A DNA stretch of 64,000 nt from an uncultured Oscillospiraceae bacterium (GTDB taxonomy: Bacteria > Bacillota > Clostridia > Oscillospirales > Acutalibacteraceae), in NCBI GenBank assembly GCA_900544715.1, contig UQWL01000004.1:1-64000 (forward strand). Reading direction: 5' to 3'. Each line of letters starts with the position of its first letter. Positions within the stretch are counted from its first letter, which is position 1. A program made the translations under genes and the position numbers. Of this stretch, positions 34,132 to 41,509 are shown one piece after another. The notes beneath the pieces were generated by a model that was not told where the DNA came from, searched no databases, and saw only the letters and a list, made by a program, of their open reading frames with translations.

Positions 34132-34431
34132 TCCTTCGGTCAAAACCTTTACAATTTCATCTTTTTCTTTTTCATCCTCTGGATCGGTGGCGGCCGGTTC
34201 GGGGGATTTTTTCATTTCCTTCGAATTCCGATTATCCGTGAGACCCAAAAGATAGTCCGTTGAAACTTTAAATTCTTTGGCCATTTGAATGATGAAAGAA
34301 TGACCAGGCTCACGAACGCCAGTCTCATAATTACGGAGCGTGGTAGAAGGGATGCCTATTTGCTGAGCAAATTGAACCCGCGACAGCCCTCTCTCCTTCC
34401 TCAGATCGGCGATCCTGTTTCCGATTTCCAA
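34021..34431 (-). CDS. Prophage CI-like repressor (XRE HTH)
   Basis: 136 residues from TTG at 34431 behind AAAGGGGGG. N-terminal HTH: IGNRIADLRKERGLSRVQFAQQIGIPSTTLRNYETGVREPG, then a polar linker (KSPEPAATDPEDEKEKDE) and a helical C-terminus. No LexA-type peptidase domain, so induction would need an antirepressor rather than RecA cleavage. An ORF6N gene begins at 63780. Divergent from the Cro-like gene across a three-operator region. Confidence 0.85.
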   Translation of the reverse strand: MEIGNRIADLRKERGLSRVQFAQQIGIPSTTLRNYETGVREPGHSFIIQMAKEFKVSTDYLLGLTDNRNSKEMKKSPEPAATDPEDEKEKDEIVKVLTEGLSRLGFLDKDGMISDRDFKFLCSLVDLMFAHFNQED

Positions 34432-34491
34432 GTTTTCACCCCCCTTTTTCGCTTTTATTATAGAGGGCTTTTTTGATTTCGTCAACAACAA

Positions 34492-34583
34492 ATTGCTCAA
34501 AACGGGCAATTTGTTGCGCAATTAGGGTTGACATATGCTCGAAATGGGTATATTATTTAAACACAAGGTACTCAATTTGAGCA
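34492..34583. promoter_or_regulatory. Lysogeny switch: promoter and three related operators
   Basis: TTGACA (34528-34533), 17-base spacer, TATTAT (34551-34556) drives the Cro-like gene. Three imperfect dyads share TGCTC...GrGyA: 34492-34510 (TTGCTCAAAACGGGCAA), 34533-34553 (TGCTCGAAATGGGTA, overlying the promoter) and 34569-34583 (TACTCAATTTGAGCA). Confidence 0.65.
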
Positions 34584-34601
34584 AAAAGGAGGTGCGATCC
34601 T

Positions 34602-34805
34602 ATGTTTCCCAATATCGAGGCTGAGCGAGTTCGACTGAGAATGTCGCGTGCATATTTAGCTGAGCTTCTGGGAGTGTCTCTTAGAACCTATTCTAACTGG
34701 ATGAACGGTGTTCGAGACATTCCTTCCTCAGCACTTATTAAAATGGCCAAGCTGTTTTGTTGCTCGACGGATTATTTATTAGACGTACAAACAAAATCGG
34801 CATAA
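34602..34805 (+). CDS. Cro-like HTH regulator
   Basis: 67 residues: VRLRMSRAYLAELLGVSLRTYSNWMNGVRDIPSSALIKMAKLF. Start behind AAAGGAGG. First gene of the rightward early transcript, facing the CI-like repressor, so it is the expected lytic-side regulator. Confidence 0.85.
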   Translation: MFPNIEAERVRLRMSRAYLAELLGVSLRTYSNWMNGVRDIPSSALIKMAKLFCCSTDYLLDVQTKSA

Positions 34806-34838
34806 ACCAGAAAACAGATTGATGAAGGGAGTTTCAAA

Positions 34839-34958
34839 ATGATCAGAAATCAGAGCAAGAGGGAGGTGAAAACAATGAAAAAAATATTACTGCGTGCTCT
34901 TGCTGTCTTTATTACTCTGTTTCTGCTTTTTTTCTTCCTTTTTCTTTACTTGGATTAA
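34839..34958 (+). CDS. Small hydrophobic peptide (39 or 27 aa)
   Basis: ATG at 34839 (GGGAG upstream) or at 34875 (GGGAGGTG upstream) gives a peptide with one membrane helix (VFITLFLLFFFLFLYLD). Its end is antisense to the end of the convergent membrane-protein gene. It is reminiscent of type I toxin or holin-like peptides. It was too short for standard gene calling. Confidence 0.5.
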   Translation: MIRNQSKREVKTMKKILLRALAVFITLFLLFFFLFLYLD

Positions 34959-35573
34959 CGCTAAACGGCTTAACGCATCTCCCGCATAGAGTCCAGTAAA
35001 CATAAAACCTGCGTATAACGCAATTATCACGGGTTCAGAAACCTGTATATCTGCAAGCCTTATGGTGATGAAAGCCACGTTTGAAGATAGGGAACATCCG
35101 AGTCCTATCCAGTATAGAAGCGCCTTAAAATAGTTTATCTTGTTCTGACGTCGCTCGTAAAAGAACAGCAAACTAGGATCTATCGCTTTCTCGTCATAAG
35201 GATATCCAAGCTTTTTCTTCGACCAGTTGTAATTGGATGAAAGCATCAATTCTAAATCAAATATTTCTTCGAGACATTCGTCGGTCGCCAAGATAGAGCG
35301 AAAAATATGCAGAAGGTTAGGCGGTATTAATGAATAATGGTAGTCCATAATATTTTGAATCGCTTCTTTTAAAGGAGTTTGATTGAGTAAAACAGTCTTT
35401 GACTCCAAGATTATCGCAATCGGCTCGTATACTAAGAAAATTTGATCCCTAACCACTTCTTTTTTCATTCCCATAGGCAACTTTTTTTCTGTATAAATTG
35501 CACCAAGCAAATAGGTAACTGTACCCCCAAGCGCCGTTATGAGCGCAGCTATAATTCCTTCAGACACCAGCAT
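34887..35573 (-). CDS. Prophage membrane protein, unknown function
   Basis: 228 residues from ATG 35573 (AGAAAGGA upstream). One N-terminal membrane helix (IIAALITALGGTVTYLLGAIY), a ~110-residue soluble helical part (DQIFLVYEPIAIILE...NLLHIFRSIL), two C-terminal membrane helices, and a Lys-rich tail. Reverse-strand lone gene in the early region, typical of lysogenic conversion or superinfection-exclusion genes. No family is recognised. Confidence 0.6.
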   Translation of the reverse strand: MLVSEGIIAALITALGGTVTYLLGAIYTEKKLPMGMKKEVVRDQIFLVYEPIAIILESKTVLLNQTPLKEAIQNIMDYHYSLIPPNLLHIFRSILATDECLEEIFDLELMLSSNYNWSKKKLGYPYDEKAIDPSLLFFYERRQNKINYFKALLYWIGLGCSLSSNVAFITIRLADIQVSEPVIIALYAGFMFTGLYAGDALSRLALIQVKKKEEKKQKQSNKDSKSTQ

Positions 35574-35642
35574 CACACGTCCTTTCTGCACAATATTACC
35601 ACATTATGGGCCAATAGTAAACGGAATCGAGGCGAAAAGAAT

Positions 35643-35783
35643 TTGGAGAAAGAAATATTAGTCAGTTTAGACAGCACTTCGCTAGATGAGGCGATAGAGA
35701 AAGCGAACCGGCTTGTAGGGCTTTTGTCGGAAGCCGTACAAATCATCGATTCGCTTTCAAGCGCAAAGGATTTAGAGCCCTAG
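35643..35783 (+). CDS. Small phage protein
   Basis: 46 residues from TTG behind GAGGCG: MEKEILVSLDSTSLDEAIEKANRLVGLLSEAVQIIDSL. A short helical protein of a type often found in early regions of Firmicutes phages. Function unknown. Its end overlaps the convergent gene at 35772. Confidence 0.6.
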   Translation: MEKEILVSLDSTSLDEAIEKANRLVGLLSEAVQIIDSLSSAKDLEP

Positions 35784-36098
35784 TTTTTTAGCGGCGTATT
35801 GAGAAGTTGCTTCGCCAAGCATATCTTCCCAAGTGCTAAACTTTGTGGTTGCCGCTATGTGCTCGTCAAACGGTTCGTCTGGTATAGCTTCAAAATCTTC
35901 CTGAGATTCAACATGGAAGCCACCAGCTTCAAGCAATTCATCCATAGAGGAAAAAGATGTATACCTCCGCATAAACGAAGTGGGAAATAATTCGCCAAAA
36001 GCCACATTCTTTGTTCTGCTTAACTCCTTCGCACCTTTCTCCATTTGTTTGAGTTGCTTTTCCAGTTTGTCAAGACCGGTTATTTTAAACGAGGACAA
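35772..36098 (-). CDS. Conserved phage hypothetical protein
   Basis: 108 residues from TTG behind GGAGGTG: ITGLDKLEKQLKQMEKGAKEL, then FGELFPTSFMRRYTSFSSMDELLEAGGF and ESQEDFEAIPDEPFDEHIA. I recognise this as a widespread Firmicutes phage/ICE protein of unknown function. Reverse-strand lone gene. Confidence 0.65.
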   Translation of the reverse strand: MSSFKITGLDKLEKQLKQMEKGAKELSRTKNVAFGELFPTSFMRRYTSFSSMDELLEAGGFHVESQEDFEAIPDEPFDEHIAATTKFSTWEDMLGEATSQYAAKKLGL

Positions 36099-36184
36099 TT
36101 CTGTCACCTCCCTTCTCGACAAAATTCTACCACAGAAGGGAAACAAAGTGAACCATAATTTTACAAAAATCGAGGTGAATCTAC

Positions 36185-36358
36185 ATGGTGCACAATTGTA
36201 TTGAATTTGGTGACAAAGCCTACTTAGATGCGGATACCGGAAACGAGATCATAGAATCCATCATCAACTGTTTATCCATGAGAGGCCTGACCGCGTAGGT
36301 GGCAAAATATCTGCTCGGCGAAGCTACTGACGAAGTGGACCGCAGAGCGAAATTGTAA
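36185..36358 (+). CDS. Small phage gene interrupted by an in-frame TAG
   Basis: ATG 36185 behind GAGGTG reads 37 codons (...IINCLSMRGLTA), then TAG at 36296-36298. The same frame continues for 19 codons (VAKYLLGEATDEVDRRAKL) to TAA. The second part looks like the natural helical continuation. TAG may replace CAG, or be read through. Confidence 0.5.
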
Positions 36359-36373
36359 AGGAGGAATATTCGT

Positions 36374-36577
36374 ATGCCCAGAGCCCCCGCACCGCCTCTT
36401 GGCGGCAGAAAAATAACCGTAGTCCGTATATCCAAACCCCAAAATCATGCCCAAGCCTTGCTGCGCATCTTATCGCGAGGCGATATCGATACATATTTGA
36501 ACGAGATCATGCGCGAATGCAGGGCAGGGGAGGGGAGTAACGGAGAAGGCGGTGATCCATCATGCCCATCTGGTTAG
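36374..36577 (+). CDS. Small phage protein
   Basis: 67 residues, ATG behind AAAGGAGG: MPRAPAPPLGGRKITVVRISKPQNHAQALLRIL, then a Gly/Ser tail that may be partly out of its natural frame. Overlaps the next ORF by 16 bases. Unknown function. Confidence 0.5.
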   Translation: MPRAPAPPLGGRKITVVRISKPQNHAQALLRILSRGDIDTYLNEIMRECRAGEGSNGEGGDPSCPSG

Positions 36578-36729
36578 AGACTGTCCTCGGTCTCGCCGCC
36601 GTCGCACTGTGTGCCGTGGCGTGCTGGCGGGAAGATACGCTGGTTGCGTGGGAGGATAAACACCTAATCCCGTGGGCAAAACGTAATGAAAGGAGTGAAA
36701 CCAATGATAAAGGCTCAGAGCGTATATAA
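36562..36729 (+). CDS. Small single-pass membrane protein
   Basis: 55 residues: MPIWLETVLGLAAVALCAVACWRED, a membrane helix, then a polar tail. Common as a tiny early gene of Clostridia phages. Overlaps both neighbours, as in tightly packed phage operons. Function unknown. Confidence 0.5.
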   Translation: MPIWLETVLGLAAVALCAVACWREDTLVAWEDKHLIPWAKRNERSETNDKGSERI

Positions 36730-36880
36730 GACTGATTTCACAATCAACCACGAAAAAACGCTTACCTTGAGCGCGGACGAACGCAAATGGATCGCCGAAG
36801 CGCTAGCTCGCGTAGTTGCCAACGAGGTGGATGCGATGCCTCTCATCCTATTGATGAACAAAATCGTCTCCGATACATAA
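36704..36880 (+). CDS. Small phage protein
   Basis: 58 residues from ATG 36704 behind AAAGGAG: TDFTINHEKTLTLSADERKWIAEALARVVAN. Helical. Unknown function. Confidence 0.55.
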   Translation: MIKAQSVYKTDFTINHEKTLTLSADERKWIAEALARVVANEVDAMPLILLMNKIVSDT

Positions 36881-36899
36881 CACGAAGGAGGCGCCCCCG

Positions 36900-37082
36900 A
36901 TGAAAAGGTTTAAAGTAGGCGACCACGTCCGCGGGACCGCAGGCAGCCAGGGCAAATACACGCAGCCTGGCGAGCTGCTGGAGGCCGCGCAAAAAAGAAC
37001 ACCGCTCCCGACACGGCCATGTCAGAAAGCGGCACGTAAGAAAACCCAGTCAAATAAGGCGGTCCTTACAGCTACAGTGTAG
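36900..37082 (+). CDS. Small basic phage protein
   Basis: 60 residues, ATG behind GAAGGAGG: MKRFKVGDHVRGTAGSQGKYTQPGEL and a Lys/Arg-rich tail. The beginning resembles an SH3-like barrel. Possibly nucleic-acid binding. Unknown family. Confidence 0.5.
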   Translation: MKRFKVGDHVRGTAGSQGKYTQPGELLEAAQKRTPLPTRPCQKAARKKTQSNKAVLTATV

Positions 37083-37121
37083 CATTGGGGGCGCCGGAAG
37101 TCAAGGAGGCATACATAATTT

Positions 37122-38387
37122 ATGGTAAAAATCAACAAGCTTGAAATCGAGAATGTCAAACGGATCCGTGCTGTCAAGCTCGAACCCACTGAAAACGGTC
37201 TGACCGTCATTGGTGGGAAGAATAATCAAGGGAAAACCTCGGTACTCGACAGCATCGCCTGGGCTCTAGGCGGAAATGCCTACCGGCCGGCGCAAGCAGC
37301 CCGAGAAGGGAGCGTCATACCTCCGCATCTGCACATCGTCCTCTCCAATGGGCTGACTGTAGAACGCGCAGGGAAAAACAGCGACTTGAAGGTTACCGAT
37401 CCAAATGGACAAAAGGGCGGGCAACAACTACTTAATGAATTTATCGAACAGCTAGCCCTCGACCTACCCCGCTTCATGCAGGCGTCGGACCGAGAAAAAG
37501 CCAATACCCTGCTGCAGATCATCGGCGTTGGCGACCGCCTCGCTCAACTTGAACAGCAGGAGCAGGAGCTATATAACCGCCGGCACGCCATCGGCCAAAT
37601 TGCAGACCAGAAGCAGAAGTTTGCCAAAGAACAGCCGTACTATCCGGACGTCCCAAAAGAACTGGTGTCCGCTTCAGAACTCATCCGCCAGCAACAGGAT
37701 ATCCTCGCACGCAACGGCGAGAACCAGCGGAAACGTTCACGCGCGGCGGAGCTGGAACAGAAAAAACAGATGTTGCGCCGTCAGCTGGACGAATTGCAGG
37801 CACAGTACGATGTGGTGTGCCGAGACTGTGAAATAGCCGGCCGGGACGCTATTGACCTGCAGGATGAATCGACCGCGGAGCTGGAGCAGAATATCCGGGA
37901 TGTTGAAGCAATTAATCGCGAGGTGCGAGCAAACCTCGACAAAGACAAAGCTGAAGAAGACGCGCTTACCTATCGCGAGCAGTACAACGCCCTATCAATG
38001 GAAATTGACCAAACCCGTAAGGAAAAGATTGACCTGTTGCAGAATGCCGACCTTCCGCTGCCCGGCCTCTCCGTAGAGGACGGCAGGCTCACTTATCAGG
38101 GCAAGTATTGGGACAACATGAGCGGCAGCGACCAGCTACGCGTTTCCACCGCAATCGTACGTAAACTGAATCCAAGGTGCGGTTTTGTCCTGCTGGATAA
38201 ACTGGAGCAGATGGATCTCGATACGCTAAAGGAATTCGGCACCTGGCTCGAACAGGAGGGGTTGCAAGCAATCGCTACACGCGTAAGCACCGGCGGTGAA
38301 TGCTCAATTATCATCGAGGATGGGTACGTCAAGGGCACCGCAGCTCCGGAAGAAGAACCTAAATCGTGGAAAGCAGGTGAATTTTGA
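37122..38387 (+). CDS. SMC/RecF-like ATPase (phage recombination)
   Basis: 421 residues. Walker A GGKNNQGKTS near 31-40 in INKLEIENVKRIRAV..., a long coiled coil (about 135-300), then the ABC-type signature region NMSGSDQLRVSTAIVRKLN and FVLLDKLEQMD as Walker B. Member of the AAA_23 group that opens the replication/recombination block of many Clostridia siphophages, next to a Sak4-like protein. Probably acts on DNA ends or recombination intermediates. Confidence 0.8.
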   Translation: MVKINKLEIENVKRIRAVKLEPTENGLTVIGGKNNQGKTSVLDSIAWALGGNAYRPAQAAREGSVIPPHLHIVLSNGLTVERAGKNSDLKVTDPNGQKGGQQLLNEFIEQLALDLPRFMQASDREKANTLLQIIGVGDRLAQLEQQEQELYNRRHAIGQIADQKQKFAKEQPYYPDVPKELVSASELIRQQQDILARNGENQRKRSRAAELEQKKQMLRRQLDELQAQYDVVCRDCEIAGRDAIDLQDESTAELEQNIRDVEAINREVRANLDKDKAEEDALTYREQYNALSMEIDQTRKEKIDLLQNADLPLPGLSVEDGRLTYQGKYWDNMSGSDQLRVSTAIVRKLNPRCGFVLLDKLEQMDLDTLKEFGTWLEQEGLQAIATRVSTGGECSIIIEDGYVKGTAAPEEEPKSWKAGEF

Positions 38388-39439
38388 TGAACATCACACG
38401 CGGGAAGATATCCGCCGCGCAAAAGATTGTCGTCTATGGCCCGGAAGGGATCGGCAAATCAACCTTTGCGGCGCAGTTTCCTGATCCGGTCTTTATCGAT
38501 ACCGAGGGCAGCACCAAGCATATGGATGTCGCCCGGTTGCCAAAGCCGTCGAGCTGGGTGATGCTGCTCGAGGAAGTCAAGCAGATCCGCGACTGCCCTG
38601 AAGCCTGCCGTACGTTGGTAATCGATACGGTCGACTGGGCGGAGCGGCTCTGCATCAGCCATGTTTGCAGCAAGGCCAAAAAGGATGGAATCGAGGACTT
38701 CGGATACGGCAAAGGATATATTTATGTCGCAGAGGAATTTGGCAGACTCCTGAACTTACTCGAAGAGATCGTCGACCGGGACATACATATTGTCATTACC
38801 GCGCACGCCAAAATGCGTAAGTTTGAGCAGCCAGACGAAATGGGAGCATATGACCGTTGGGAGATGAAGCTCTCCAAGAACGTGGCGCCGCTGGTCAAAG
38901 AATGGGCCGATATGGTTCTGTTCGCCAACTACAAAACCTTCGCCGTTGCAACAGACGACAGCGGCAAGAAATTTAAGGCTCAGGGCGGCGCCCGAATTAT
39001 GTATACCTCGCATCATCCCTGCTGGGACGCAAAGAACCGACACGGGCTGAAAGAAGAACTGCCTTTCAGCTTTGCGGAAATTGCATCCTGCGTCCAAGCA
39101 CAAAATACCGCAGCAACGCCTGCGCCTACCGCACCGCCGGCCGCTCCTGCGCCGTCGAATCTCCCTGATTTTGAAGAGATCACAGATGAATCTGAAGATA
39201 CCGCTACACCGGCAGCCCCTAAGGGCCCTACGGAAGGAATTCCGAAAGCACTTTTCGACCTGATGAAGGCGAACAATGTATCTCCGGAGGAAATCCAATG
39301 GGCCGTCGCGGACCGGGGGTATTACCCTGAAGCGACGCCGATCGTAAACTACGATCCGCAATTTATCGAAGGCGTGCTCGTCAATGCCTGGCCACAGGTC
39401 TTTCAGCTCATACTTGAGAACCGCAAGGTTCCGTTTTAA
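38387..39439 (+). CDS. Sak4-like/AAA_24 phage ATPase
   Basis: 350 residues; ATG overlaps the previous stop (TGATG). RecA-like core: VVYGPEGIGKSTFAAQFPDPVFIDTEGST (Walker A), LVIDTVDWAERL (Walker B), VITAHAKMRKFEQPD. Then a Pro/Ala/Thr linker (about 235-265) and a C-terminal helical domain. Sak4-type proteins promote single-strand annealing with an SSB partner; the next gene (DUF669) is the usual companion. Confidence 0.82.
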   Translation: MNITRGKISAAQKIVVYGPEGIGKSTFAAQFPDPVFIDTEGSTKHMDVARLPKPSSWVMLLEEVKQIRDCPEACRTLVIDTVDWAERLCISHVCSKAKKDGIEDFGYGKGYIYVAEEFGRLLNLLEEIVDRDIHIVITAHAKMRKFEQPDEMGAYDRWEMKLSKNVAPLVKEWADMVLFANYKTFAVATDDSGKKFKAQGGARIMYTSHHPCWDAKNRHGLKEELPFSFAEIASCVQAQNTAATPAPTAPPAAPAPSNLPDFEEITDESEDTATPAAPKGPTEGIPKALFDLMKANNVSPEEIQWAVADRGYYPEATPIVNYDPQFIEGVLVNAWPQVFQLILENRKVPF

Positions 39440-39456
39440 TAGGAGGAAATGTAGAT

Positions 39457-39909
39457 ATGAACAACACGCCGGAAAGAGAATTCGGATGGGAAGACATCAT
39501 TGAAAACGACGGCCCGGAATTTACCCTGCTGCCTGAGGGCGACTACGACTTCAAAGTCCTCTCTTTTGAACGGGCGCGGTACCCTGGCAGCGCAAAGCTT
39601 CCGCCCTGCAACAAGGCAATCGTGCATATCGAGATTGATTCCCCGGAGGGGCGCACCGTTATCAAGCACAACCTATTCCTTCATTCCAAGTGGGAGGGTA
39701 TGCTCTGCGCATTTTTCTCAGCCATCGGACAGCGCAAGCGCGGCGAGCAGCTGCGCATGAACTGGAATACCGTACCAGGTTCCACTGGCCGTTGCAAGGT
39801 CGGGATTCGCACTTGGACTAAAGACGACGGTTCCGAGGGAAAAACCAACGAAATTAAACGGTTCTACGAGGCGGAAGAAAAGCCAAAGTTTACGCCGGGG
39901 GCATTTTAG
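39457..39909 (+). CDS. DUF669 family protein (likely ssDNA-binding)
   Basis: 150 residues: EREFGWEDIIENDGPEFTLLPEGDYDFKVLSFERARY, then NLFLHSKWEGMLCAFFSAIGQRKRGE, typical DUF669. Always found with Sak4/AAA_24 ATPases and a helicase, so a phage SSB-like partner is likely. Start ATG behind AGGAGG. Confidence 0.8.
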   Translation: MNNTPEREFGWEDIIENDGPEFTLLPEGDYDFKVLSFERARYPGSAKLPPCNKAIVHIEIDSPEGRTVIKHNLFLHSKWEGMLCAFFSAIGQRKRGEQLRMNWNTVPGSTGRCKVGIRTWTKDDGSEGKTNEIKRFYEAEEKPKFTPGAF

Positions 39910-39922
39910 GAAGGTGTTTTAA

Positions 39923-41506
39923 ATGCAGCTCAGGCCCTATCAAGAAGAAGCCCGCCAGGCAGTTGAACTGGAATGGGATCATGGCAACAGCAAAACTCTG
40001 CTTGTGCTGCCGACCGGCTGCGGCAAAACCATCGTGTTTGCAAAAATTGTAGAGGACTGCGTGCGCGAAGGCGAGCGCGTCTTGATCCTCGCGCATCGCG
40101 GCGAGCTGCTCGACCAGGCAGCTGACAAACTCAGCCAGGCGACTGGGCTCAAATGTGCCGTAGAAAAGGCGGAGGAAAGCTGCCTCGGGAGCTGGTACCG
40201 TGTGGTGGTCGGCTCCGTCCAGACCCTGATGCGGGAAAAACGGCTCCGGCAGTTTTCCCCGCGGTATTTTGATACAATCATCATTGACGAGGCGCACCAC
40301 TGCATTTCAGACAGCTATCAGCGCGTGCTGCAACATTTTGATGCATCCAAAGTGCTGGGTGTGACTGCTACCCCGGACCGGGGTGACATGAAAAACTTAG
40401 GGCAGGTATTTGACAGCCTTGCATACGAATATACGCTACCGAAGGCGATCCGGGAGGGCTATCTCTCCCCCATAAAGGCGCTTACGGTCCCACTACGGAT
40501 GGATTTGTCCGGTGTCGGAGTTCAGGCCGGGGACTTTAAGGTAAGCGATTTGGGGACAGCGTTGGACCCGTACCTGTATCAGATCGCGGACGAAATGCGG
40601 AAATACTGCATGCAACGCAAAACCGTGGTGTTCCTGCCACTGGTCAAAACCAGCCAGAAGTTCCGGGATATCCTGCGGCAGAAAGGCTTCCGTGCAGCGG
40701 AGGTCAATGGTGAAAGCACAGACCGAGCGAAAATCCTTACGGACTTTGACACTGGAAAATACAACGTCCTGTGCAACTCCATGCTACTCACCGAAGGCTG
40801 GGACTGCCCGTCAGTAGACTGTATTATCGTGCTGCGGCCGACGAAAGTACGCAGCCTATACTGCCAGATGGTAGGTCGCGGGACACGGCTATCTCCCGGC
40901 AAGGATCATCTACTGCTGCTCGATTTTTTGTGGCATACGGAAAGGCATGAATTGTGCCATCCAGCGAACCTCATCTGCGAGAACGAAGAGGTCGCACAGA
41001 AGATGACCGAGAATCTGGAAGAGACTAACGGCTGCCCGGTGGACATCGAAGAAGCAGAAAAACGGGCGTCCGAGGATGTCATTGCGCAGCGAGAAAAGGC
41101 ACTAGCGAAGCAGCTTGCAGAAATGAAGCGCCGCAAGAAAAAGCTTGTGGACCCCCTGCAGTTTGAAATGTCCATCCAGGCGGAGGACCTTTCAGGTTAT
41201 GTACCAGCGTTTGGTTGGGAATGTGCGCCGCCATCTGAGAACCAAACGAAAGCCCTTGAAAAGCTTGGTATCTTGCCAGATGAGATAGACAGTGCGGGAA
41301 AAGTTTCCAAATTGCTGGACCGTCTGGATAAGCGGCGCGCAGAAGGACTTACTACCCCAAAGCAGATCCGATTCCTAGAGAGCCGGGGTTTTCAGCACGT
41401 TGGCACTTGGCGGTTTGAAACGGCAAAAAGCCTCATTGACCGGATCGCGGCAAACGGCTGGCGCGTCCCACATGATATCGTCCCATCCGAATACAAAGGA
41501 GCGTAA
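39923..41506 (+). CDS. Superfamily 2 DEAD/DEAH-box DNA helicase
   Basis: 527 residues. Motif I LPTGCGKTIVF, motif II IIDEAHHCISD, motif III GVTATPDRGD, motif V/VI region MLLTEGWDCPSVDCIIV and QMVGRGTRLS. C-terminal ~150 residues are helical with KALEKLGILPDEIDSAGKVSKLLDRL. Phage replication or recombination helicase of the type III-restriction-like fold. It is in the operon with DUF669 and the primase gene. Confidence 0.88.
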   Translation: MQLRPYQEEARQAVELEWDHGNSKTLLVLPTGCGKTIVFAKIVEDCVREGERVLILAHRGELLDQAADKLSQATGLKCAVEKAEESCLGSWYRVVVGSVQTLMREKRLRQFSPRYFDTIIIDEAHHCISDSYQRVLQHFDASKVLGVTATPDRGDMKNLGQVFDSLAYEYTLPKAIREGYLSPIKALTVPLRMDLSGVGVQAGDFKVSDLGTALDPYLYQIADEMRKYCMQRKTVVFLPLVKTSQKFRDILRQKGFRAAEVNGESTDRAKILTDFDTGKYNVLCNSMLLTEGWDCPSVDCIIVLRPTKVRSLYCQMVGRGTRLSPGKDHLLLLDFLWHTERHELCHPANLICENEEVAQKMTENLEETNGCPVDIEEAEKRASEDVIAQREKALAKQLAEMKRRKKKLVDPLQFEMSIQAEDLSGYVPAFGWECAPPSENQTKALEKLGILPDEIDSAGKVSKLLDRLDKRRAEGLTTPKQIRFLESRGFQHVGTWRFETAKSLIDRIAANGWRVPHDIVPSEYKGA

Positions 41507-41509
41507 CCA

